NCBI RefSeq assembly: GCF_000378085.1
Contig: NZ_KB899211.1
Location: 214,071-278,070 of the forward strand
Length of the DNA: 64,000 bases
Reading direction: 5' to 3'
Source of the DNA: Hoylesella loescheii DSM 19665 = JCM 12249 = ATCC 15930
GTDB taxonomy: Bacteria; Bacteroidota; Bacteroidia; Bacteroidales; Bacteroidaceae
Position numbers and translations under genes: made by a program. The notes under the pieces are model-generated. The model ran no database searches. It had not been told where the DNA came from and saw only the letters and a program-made list of their open reading frames with translations. Shown piece after piece: positions 1-6,485 of this stretch. Numbering within the stretch: the stretch's first letter is position 1; every line of letters begins with the position of its first letter.

Positions 1-6
1 GCCCTG

Positions 7-42
7 GTTGTATTATATCTTCATTCTACATCAAACCACAAC
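7..42 (-). CRISPR. Terminal (leader-proximal) repeat of a type II-C CRISPR array; array continues off the left edge
   Basis: A 36-bp unit, read on the minus strand, begins GTTGTGG and ends ATACAAC, the usual ends of type II-C repeats. Its first 20 nt can pair with the tracrRNA anti-repeat at 5165-5184 at 18 of 20 positions (two G-U wobbles, two U-U mismatches). This fixes the repeat and its transcription direction as leftward, the same as the cas genes. Bases 1-6 are then the start of the first spacer, and 43-133 is the leader between cas2 and the array. Only one full repeat is inside the window, so the call rests on the tracrRNA match and the position next to cas2. Confidence 0.85.
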
Positions 43-125
43 ATATACCACTTACATTACTGATATTCAACTGTTTGAAAACCATATTGGGCGATATGAA
101 GTTGTTTGATGAGGCTTATTTAATA

Positions 126-133
126 CAAAGTTA
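126..133 (-). promoter_or_regulatory. Candidate -7 element for the CRISPR array leader
   Basis: The minus strand reads TAACTTTG, a match to the Bacteroidetes -7 consensus TAnnTTTG, directly next to the cas2 stop codon. It would start an array transcript near position 119, about 75 nt before the first repeat. No clear -33 TTG is seen at the right distance, so this is only half a promoter. Confidence 0.4.
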
Positions 134-472
134 CTAAAAAAACTCTAGTTGAATGGGCTTTGGGTGTTGTTTTGCTGCAATTTCTCCCCATACGTTGATA
201 ATGCTGGAATATTGTTTATCGGTTACGGCCAAGATGCTTATCATACCTTTGGTGGGAGCAAGCGATTTAACCCGTTTGATGTGTACGTTCATGCTCTCGT
301 ATGAACCACAATAGCGTACGTACACGCTAAATTGATACATGGTGAAGCCATCGCGTTCGAGGTCTTTCCTAAAACGGGCAGCTTCTTTACGCTCAAGTTT
401 GGTGTTTGTGGGAAGGTCGAACATTAGGAAAAGCCACATGATATGGTAACGATTAAGGCGAAGGTAGGTCAT
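134..472 (-). CDS. cas2: CRISPR-associated endoribonuclease Cas2 (type II-C)
   Basis: 112 aa, usual Cas2 size. The ferredoxin-like fold start MWLFLMFDLPTNTK carries the conserved aspartate after the first beta strand, followed by a typical YQFSVYVRYC strand. Cas2 forms the structural centre of the Cas1-Cas2 integrase that inserts new spacers. An 11-residue stretch precedes MWLF. I keep the upstream ATG because it overlaps the cas1 stop codon in an ATGA arrangement, which suggests translational coupling. It is the last gene of the cas9-cas1-cas2 operon, and its stop abuts the array leader. No csn2 or cas4 is present, which fits subtype II-C. Confidence 0.95.
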   Translation of the reverse strand: MTYLRLNRYHIMWLFLMFDLPTNTKLERKEAARFRKDLERDGFTMYQFSVYVRYCGSYESMNVHIKRVKSLAPTKGMISILAVTDKQYSSIINVWGEIAAKQHPKPIQLEFF

Positions 473-1356
473 TTGAGTATAGGTAGTTGCATCTTATTGG
501 CTTCTTTTGAGAAACATTTTTCTAGAGAGGCGGTTGTCATTGTTAGGCCAACGCTGAGTGGCCGAACAACTTTCGAGAACGAGACATCGCAAAACAACAC
601 ACTGATTAGTTGGCTTTTCACGTTCTTATCTAGGCTAAGTGCTTGTTCTGCAACCAGCTTACATACTATTTCATCGACAAAAGGGCGGTAGGGTTCCATT
701 ACATCATCGGCCAAAGGAAAGGCGTCGCCTCGGTTGCGATGAAATAAACCAAAGGCGGGATGCAAGCCCGAAGCCATTAAGGCGCGTGCAGTGGCTGCAC
801 GTAGCACCGCATAACCATAGTTAAGTAAGGTGTTGAGGCCTGGTAAATCGCGGTCGCGCCGAAAGCCCTTACCAAACAATTCAGTCCAATACAGTTTAGC
901 AGCCACACCTTCCTTATTGTCCGTGTCGCCACTTTTCACGTTCATATAAAGCGGTTTTAACAGCTCTCCTCGTTTACCCAACTTGTTGAGCAAACGCGCT
1001 TGATTTCTAATCTTCGCCTCAATAAGTTGTTTCCACAATGCTTTCTTTAGTGTTTCGCTTACAGATATTTGTTCGCGGTAGCTCTCGCCTTGACTGGCGT
1101 TGGCGTGTAAGCTAAGCAAAAGAGCATTTGGCATGCCCTTTTGGTTACAGAAAATAAGGGCAACGTTGTTATCGGCCAAAGCGTTTATCAAGGGTATGGT
1201 TAGGGTTACCATTGGACTATCCACCAAAACGACCCCTAATTCTTCAATGGGAACAGTCCGACAAGCGTCGGGCTGTTCCTTTAAGGTTATCACCAGCTGT
1301 GCATTTTTTAACGAAAGGGCAGCTGGTGTTGTAAAAACGAGACATCTTTTAAGCAT
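469..1356 (-). CDS. cas1: CRISPR-associated integrase Cas1 (type II-C)
   Basis: 295 aa. An N-terminal beta domain (about residues 1-75) is followed by the helical catalytic domain. The expected metal ligands are visible: Glu near residue 159 (YWTELFG), His near 206 (GLFHRNRGDAF) and Glu near 220 (DDVMEPYRP). Cas1 cuts and joins protospacer DNA into the array with Cas2. The start overlaps the cas9 stop by 8 nt, and the stop overlaps the cas2 start, so the three genes form one compact operon. No key residue seems lost, so adaptation is probably functional. Confidence 0.96.
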   Translation of the reverse strand: MLKRCLVFTTPAALSLKNAQLVITLKEQPDACRTVPIEELGVVLVDSPMVTLTIPLINALADNNVALIFCNQKGMPNALLLSLHANASQGESYREQISVSETLKKALWKQLIEAKIRNQARLLNKLGKRGELLKPLYMNVKSGDTDNKEGVAAKLYWTELFGKGFRRDRDLPGLNTLLNYGYAVLRAATARALMASGLHPAFGLFHRNRGDAFPLADDVMEPYRPFVDEIVCKLVAEQALSLDKNVKSQLISVLFCDVSFSKVVRPLSVGLTMTTASLEKCFSKEANKMQLPILK

Positions 1357-4300
1357 GACGCTCTTTCTTCTTTATCTCCCCAAGGACGTTAAACTCAAAG
1401 TCGACACCCTCGACAAGGGCTTTAAATTGCTTATGCGAAAGCACTATGCCTTGGCGTAGAACCTCATTATTCTTATATACCCCGCTTTGCATCTTCACGT
1501 CATCTTTCTTCTGAGCGTTTTGATGAAACCTCAACTCAATATTACCATAGAGGTACGTCTTCCCATTCTTTACATCCTTTTTGGTATTAATTCCTGTGAC
1601 CTTATATAGTCGTCTTACCAAATCTTGTGGATTGTCAAACAAAATCTCTTCGGGAGAGTTCTCATAAAAAAGTACTTGTGTTCCTCGTTTCAGTACGGCT
1701 AATAAAGGGAGATTTCGTTCTTCACTCCGTTCAGGTACAAGTGGGGCTGCTTTACCTTTGTTGCTCCTCTTTAAACAAGCGGCAGACTCCAAGTTGTTGA
1801 CAACACAAAAATCGCGTTCTTTTTTCCCTTTCAATTCTCCCTCATAGATGGCCAATAGATAATTACTTTCGTTTTCTACACAGAAAAATTGTTTGTATTC
1901 CTTTGAGGAGAGATCGCGCTGTTGGCGAATCTTTAAACGCTCCTGAGCTTTCACATAGTACCTCACCTTATTTATCCTTATGCCTTTTTCCTTATTCATA
2001 AATATGGGTTCGGTAATGGCTGTCTTGAAGTTCTTACCGGCAATAGCCTCCTTTATCTTTTCCTTTACGGCTTGGTCTACGATTTTTTCAAGCTCCGCTT
2101 CATTCTCGAACTTATTTAAAGGTTTACGAAGCACATAGCGAATTTCGCCATCTTGCTCGATAGCACCATAATAGGTGTCTTTGTGAAGCGAGCCTCTGGC
2201 CGTATCGCCTTGAGCGAGATACTTACCCGTTGCAGTTCGCACGCGCTTCTTGGCTTGTTTGGGCATGTTGTCTTTGGTGAGGTGTTTCACCAAGAGCGAT
2301 TGCTCTATGGCCAACACATCTTCGGTAAAGGTGGGCCAAGGTTTATTGAAATGGGGCTTGGTGGTTGTGCCGCGCCATTGGAAAAGCTCTTCATCATGAT
2401 AGTATTGAGCCATCTTGTCGTATTCGGCTTTACCAATACAGGCAATGGTTATGGCGTCGATGCAATGGTGGCAATGGTTAAGTCGGGATTTCTTTTCGTA
2501 CTCGCCTTGAAGTCCCCACATACGCCTAAACTCGGCTGTGGTTACGCCTTTCACCACGTAGACGTTGCTCTTGTTGGGATTTTGTTCGTTGTGGAAGAGC
2601 GACTTTAAGAACAATCCCGCATACTTTGATACCAAACCGATGCCCGCTCCTTGACGGCGACTGAACCCTTCGGGTACTTCGGTCATCGTAAATCGGCTGT
2701 ATTTGCCCTGCCAATAATCTAGATCCATCTTCAGACGATGGCGCTTTTGTATCAGCCGATCTTTCATTGCTTTCTCCATACCACCATAGGTGCGTATCTT
2801 GTCTAGCTGTTTTCGCAGGTCTTCGCACTTGCTTTTCCAATGGTCAATTCTTACCAATATGTCAGCATGGTTAGATAGTTGGGAGGGTAGTTGCGCACCT
2901 TTCACCTGCCTATTAAAAGTGGCATCGCAGAGCGTTAGGTTCATTTGCGTGCTGTCGCCACCAACACTTCGGGGAACGGTATGTTCGATATCGAACTTGG
3001 GATTGTCGCCAAGGAAATCGCAGATGCCAATCTGGGTGCCTGTATATAAGCACAGATGGTCTTGCTCTTCCCACAATTGGAACTTGAGAATATCGGTGTC
3101 TGTGGGTTCTATCTCTTTGTGACATTCACTCTTATAGAGGGCGATGATGTCATCGCGATATTGTTTTCGTTTCTTCTCTTGTTCTCTTTGGTAGTCGGCA
3201 ATGGCCTTGCGCTTGTTGGCGTCGTTCAGTTCGCGGGCGTATTCTACATGCACCTCGGTGTTGCGGTCTATAATGCCATCGCGCAACAGCTGGTTAACAA
3301 CACTGCGCAAGATGTGCAGCGAGCGCATGGCCATGGGGTTGCGAATGGCGTTGGTACGGGGACTACCCAACTGAAACACGCCCATCTTGTTGAGCTTTGC
3401 ATCGGGATAGGTCTCTATCATCGAGGGGTGATAAAGCGCATCGGCTGCGCCAGGGCGCAGGTCGATCACGTCTTGCAAGTGACTTTTAATGCAGAAGTCT
3501 ATCGTACCCTCAACGCCACGGTCTTTGGGGTTATAGTTTTCGATAATCTCCATTAGTCCCGAAAGTATCATCTCGCGTTTGTCGGCATCGTTCCAAACGG
3601 CTTTTGTAACGATGTCGGGTATCTTGGCCAAGTGCACGGCATGTGCATAAATGAACCCTTGACGCAAGAAAGGCAAGATGTTGCGAATGGCTTTAAGGCT
3701 TAACGAAGCAAAGCCATGAGGAAGTTTAGCGTTAGCGAACTTCGTGGCGCTGGCTTCATCGAGTTGCAACTTTTCGGTGGCGAAAGCCTTTAACTTGTCT
3801 TTCGAAGAAAATGAATAGAGCACATTCCAAACATCATCGGCCATTTCGTCGATGGTTTTCGTACCGTTTTTCTTTTCAACGGCCGTGTATGTCTCGGCAA
3901 TGGCTGTCTGCCAATCACTGCCGAAGATGTCTATCAGCTGTGCAGTTACAGGACACCCCGACACGCCTTGTTGCATGCGGTAGTTAAACTTGAATGGTTT
4001 CTCGCCTGCATCCTTATACCAAGCATAGTTGTTTTTTCCCGCCAACGCCTTTGCAATGTCTTCGAAATCGAAGTTGGGTTTAGACTTTCTGAAGAATAGT
4101 GGCCATATCTTTTCGCGTTCGTCTTCGTTTAGAGGCCGTAGCGAAGTGTCGTTTGGGGTTTGTATCTTGACGTTATTGAGGAAGCAGAGCATCCTGAACG
4201 CTTCGTAATCGGGGTGCGATTCGGCGCAACGCGGCTTCTTTGGCTCGAAGGTACACTTGCCTACACCCTTGCGTTGCGACTTTAACGGGCGTTGGAAATA

Positions 4301-5044
4301 TATGGCCCTTTGCAGTGCTTCAACCCATTTGGGATCTAGTTCTTGTTTTTCGCAGATAGCCAAAAACTCCTTTTTATAGTGTTCTTCCCTGTCGGTGTAT
4401 CGGCTTCTTAGCTTAATGGTGTTGCCGTGTTGCTTGTAGAGCTGATAGAAATACTCGCCTAGAAACTCGCAACCTGCCTTTTCCATCTCGACAGAAAGCT
4501 CTGCTATGCCCGATTTAACCTTGCCCGACTCGTCGGAATCGGCACTGGTGTCGAGCCTGTTGCTAAGAAATCCACGACGTTGCGCCAAGTGATAGAATGC
4601 CCGACCAAGAAGAAAGCGCTGGCTTTGGTCGGTAAGGTCGAGCTTTTGGGTTAGGCAACGATGCCGGCAATAATAGGGATTGTTCTCTTCGGCACTACCC
4701 GAACGCTGCCAAAGCATAAAGTCATCGGTGAGCGGATAAGTTTTCTTAGCCTTCCATAGGTTAAGTTGTTCGTTGGAAAGATAAGGGCATAGGTCGAGTT
4801 CTACAAGTACTTTCAGCGTATCAATTTTGTGTAGACGTCGCCTGGAATAATGTACTCGCAATGCTTTGTGCGCAGTTCTTTCGGCTGCTTTGGACGATTC
4901 GATACCTTTCTCTATCTTTACGCCTTCGGTAAAGATAACGTCGCCACGTTTCACCAGTGTGTAATTGCCGTTGGCATCTCTGTCTACCACAGCCCAAGCA
5001 AGGCTGTTGGTGCCTGTATCAAGGCCTAATATTCGTGTAATCAT
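1349..5044 (-). CDS. cas9: CRISPR-associated endonuclease Cas9, compact type II-C
   Basis: 1231 aa. RuvC-I is at the N-terminus (GLDTGTNSLAWAVV, catalytic Asp9), followed by an arginine-rich bridge helix (HYSRRRLHKID, about residues 65-80). RuvC-II (EVHVEYARELN) is near residue 598, HNH (DIEHTVPRSVGGD) near 686, and RuvC-III (HHCIDAITIA) near 858. The C-terminal 330 residues should hold the wedge and PAM-interacting domains. All catalytic residues are present. This is an RNA-guided double-strand DNA nuclease using the tracrRNA encoded divergently 120 nt upstream. The size is at the small end for Cas9 and fits II-C, as does the absence of csn2. The PAM cannot be read from the sequence. Confidence 0.97.
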   Translation of the reverse strand: MITRILGLDTGTNSLAWAVVDRDANGNYTLVKRGDVIFTEGVKIEKGIESSKAAERTAHKALRVHYSRRRLHKIDTLKVLVELDLCPYLSNEQLNLWKAKKTYPLTDDFMLWQRSGSAEENNPYYCRHRCLTQKLDLTDQSQRFLLGRAFYHLAQRRGFLSNRLDTSADSDESGKVKSGIAELSVEMEKAGCEFLGEYFYQLYKQHGNTIKLRSRYTDREEHYKKEFLAICEKQELDPKWVEALQRAIYFQRPLKSQRKGVGKCTFEPKKPRCAESHPDYEAFRMLCFLNNVKIQTPNDTSLRPLNEDEREKIWPLFFRKSKPNFDFEDIAKALAGKNNYAWYKDAGEKPFKFNYRMQQGVSGCPVTAQLIDIFGSDWQTAIAETYTAVEKKNGTKTIDEMADDVWNVLYSFSSKDKLKAFATEKLQLDEASATKFANAKLPHGFASLSLKAIRNILPFLRQGFIYAHAVHLAKIPDIVTKAVWNDADKREMILSGLMEIIENYNPKDRGVEGTIDFCIKSHLQDVIDLRPGAADALYHPSMIETYPDAKLNKMGVFQLGSPRTNAIRNPMAMRSLHILRSVVNQLLRDGIIDRNTEVHVEYARELNDANKRKAIADYQREQEKKRKQYRDDIIALYKSECHKEIEPTDTDILKFQLWEEQDHLCLYTGTQIGICDFLGDNPKFDIEHTVPRSVGGDSTQMNLTLCDATFNRQVKGAQLPSQLSNHADILVRIDHWKSKCEDLRKQLDKIRTYGGMEKAMKDRLIQKRHRLKMDLDYWQGKYSRFTMTEVPEGFSRRQGAGIGLVSKYAGLFLKSLFHNEQNPNKSNVYVVKGVTTAEFRRMWGLQGEYEKKSRLNHCHHCIDAITIACIGKAEYDKMAQYYHDEELFQWRGTTTKPHFNKPWPTFTEDVLAIEQSLLVKHLTKDNMPKQAKKRVRTATGKYLAQGDTARGSLHKDTYYGAIEQDGEIRYVLRKPLNKFENEAELEKIVDQAVKEKIKEAIAGKNFKTAITEPIFMNKEKGIRINKVRYYVKAQERLKIRQQRDLSSKEYKQFFCVENESNYLLAIYEGELKGKKERDFCVVNNLESAACLKRSNKGKAAPLVPERSEERNLPLLAVLKRGTQVLFYENSPEEILFDNPQDLVRRLYKVTGINTKKDVKNGKTYLYGNIELRFHQNAQKKDDVKMQSGVYKNNEVLRQGIVLSHKQFKALVEGVDFEFNVLGEIKKKERHA

Positions 5045-5121
5045 AATCGTTAGTTATGGAGTTGTTTGTTCCTAGTTGTTTATTATCGTATTAAGATTTA
5101 GGTGTAAAATTACATTAAATA

Positions 5122-5153
5122 TTTGGTAGAGCCAAATGTTATTGCTAAATTTG
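5122..5153 (+). promoter_or_regulatory. Promoter of the tracrRNA
   Basis: A -33 TTTG at 5122-5125 and a -7 TAAATTTG at 5146-5153 are separated by 20 nt, an excellent match to the Bacteroidetes sigma-ABfr promoter. The predicted start is near 5160, just before the anti-repeat. The element lies in the cas9-tracrRNA divergent region. Confidence 0.75.
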
Positions 5154-5159
5154 CAGCAT

Positions 5160-5240
5160 AAGATATTCTACATCTTATCACAATAAGGCTATATGCCGAA
5201 GGGCTTAGACCCTATTGCCCCTCTTCGGAGGGGCTTATGT
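5160..5240 (+). ncRNA. tracrRNA of the type II-C CRISPR system
   Basis: The anti-repeat at 5165-5184 pairs with the 5' half of the CRISPR repeat at 7-42 (18 of 20 positions). It is followed by a short GGC/GCC hairpin (5187-5197), a second hairpin AGGG/CCCT (5200-5213), and a 7-bp perfect stem with a UUCG loop closed by C-G (5217-5234) that ends in a T-rich stretch and acts as terminator. This order, anti-repeat then hairpins, is standard for tracrRNA. It is divergent from cas9 and has its own promoter. The exact 5' end is inferred. Confidence 0.88.
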
Positions 5241-5245
5241 GTTTT
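5217..5245 (+). terminator. Rho-independent terminator of the tracrRNA
   Basis: A perfect 7-bp stem GCCCCTC/GAGGGGC with a TTCG loop (5217-5234) is followed by TTATGTGTTTT. The cUUCGg tetraloop is exceptionally stable. Confidence 0.8.
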
Positions 5246-5386
5246 ATAACGTGCTCTAAGCGGAGTGGCATTGCTTTAGCTATAAAGTATAGTCGTTCAA
5301 TCTGATTGCAGTAAAAAAATACGTTATAAACATGTTTTGTTATTCAGAATAATTTGTTTATGCCTGTTTGAGATAAGAGTAACGGC

Positions 5387-5507
5387 GTGAGTTCGGGATA
5401 AGCGACGATGTTTTTTTGAGCAAAATTAGATAAGAACAAAAGGCTACCTCACCAATTAGGGCTACGCGGTAGTTAGCACAACGAATTTCTCTTATCCCAA
5501 ATTCTCG
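5387..5507 (+). repeat. MITE-like element, copy 1
   Basis: A 121-bp unit is bounded by imperfect terminal inverted repeats: GAGTTCGGGATAAG at the left, CTTATCCCAAATTCTC at the right. Its interior (GCAAAATTAGATAAGAA, then GGCTACCTCACCAA) recurs in reverse complement in copy 2 at 5848-5993. No ORF is present, as expected for a non-autonomous element. No target-site duplication could be assigned. Confidence 0.6.
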
Positions 5508-5650
5508 TAGCGTTTGATATTAGCTTGGCACTATCTAGGTGGCTCATTCCACAGCCTCTCACCCCCAACTAATCACCCTTCCTACCTCCAAACGCCATCT
5601 TTCGTTCCCCACGTTATAAGCTCGTGTAGTGAGCTTTTTAACCTCTCGCC

Positions 5651-5746
5651 TTGTTACAGCTAAGATGGAACCTTGTTCCAGATAAGTTGGAACAGTGTTC
5701 CAATTCAACTGGAACAGCATTCCAGATGACATGGAACAGCCGTCCA
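5651..5746 (+). repeat. 96-bp four-dyad element, copy A
   Basis: Units beginning TGGAAC at 5666, 5688, 5710 and 5732 repeat at an exact 22-bp step, with a 15-bp half unit before them (5651-5665, degenerate). Each unit has TGGAA-N5-TTCCA followed by N7, so the whole reads as four TTCCA-N7-TGGAA dyads. The same frame recurs at 18727, 29316, 41089 and 53234. It is non-coding and lies in a repeat-rich spacer between genes in tandem orientation. Confidence 0.85.
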
Positions 5747-5847
5747 AAGCATATATAACACGGTGGTTAATGTAATAATGCATAATCAAGGCTTAGAAAG
5801 GGCATTTTCGGGACTATGAAAATGCGAACGATGGAATGGTTAATTGG

Positions 5848-5993
5848 CGAGTTCGGGATAAGGAACAAATCATCATAGCCTATGTACATGTGCGGGATGT
5901 TGCGCCAACCGCCACGCGGTAGTTGGTGAGGTAGCCATGCGTTTCTTATCTAATTTTGCGTCAAAAAACACCGCCTCTTATCCCGAATTTACG
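5848..5993 (-). repeat. MITE-like element, copy 2 (inverted relative to copy 1)
   Basis: A 146-bp unit has ends CGAGTTCGGGATAAG and CTTATCCCGAATTTACG. The reverse complement aligns with copy 1 through the blocks GATAAG, GCAAAATTAGATAAGAA and GGCTACCTCACCAA, and is about 25 bp longer in the interior. The two copies flank the 96-bp element and could form a large hairpin or recombine to invert the segment between them. Confidence 0.6.
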
Positions 5994-6485
5994 TTAAGCT
6001 ATGTACGGGTTCTAATGACCGATTGGGGGTTAAATGATGTCGTAATAGGCATTTGATATAAAAAGCCCCAGTTTTAGGCAGGGCATTGAATGGGCGATTG
6101 TCGGCGTTTAACTTAGACAATAGGTCCATTTAGTGCCCTTAACCTAACACAGGGGCGGGTTATATAACGGCCTTTTTAGTTTTGGCCGCATACAATAAGC
6201 AGTCTGTTGTGTGGCTTTCGCCTTGAAAGTTTGGCATCGAAGCCTTGAAGATGGTTATAAAAACCATCAAAGAATTAATGGAGCAGAGAAGTTAAAAAGG
6301 GGATTCTGCCCGTACAATGGGGACATGAAGACCAACCTTCCCCCAATCTGCTTCTCTGCCTAACCTATTCTTCTCGAACCAGCTTGTTATTCCATTAATT
6401 CATCAAACCATTAAATCACAAACTTTTTTAAACTAACTCTATGATTCTAATAGTACTTGTTTTCGCGTTTAAGCGGTATTATCTG

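Larger units (their letters stand above)
5246..6485. other. 1.2-kb gene-free region rich in repeats
   Basis: No convincing gene is present between the tracrRNA and the M16 peptidase stop. The short minus ORF at 5559-5789 runs through repeat sequence and has no homology I recognise. The region holds two MITE-like elements in inverted orientation (5387-5507 and 5848-5993) with one copy of the 96-bp dyad element between them (5651-5746). The remaining sequence to 6485 shows nothing I can name. Confidence 0.6.

Noticed and set aside
5651-5746. Possible CRISPR-like array in the TGGAA/TTCCA element
   Set aside because: The variable parts are only 5 and 7 nt long, and four more copies with the same frame occur elsewhere. 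It is a dyad array.
5559-5789. 76-aa minus-strand ORF upstream of cas9
   Set aside because: It is read through the 96-bp repeat, has no promoter and no recognisable domain. A 22-bp unit is not a multiple of three, so no peptide repeat is preserved.
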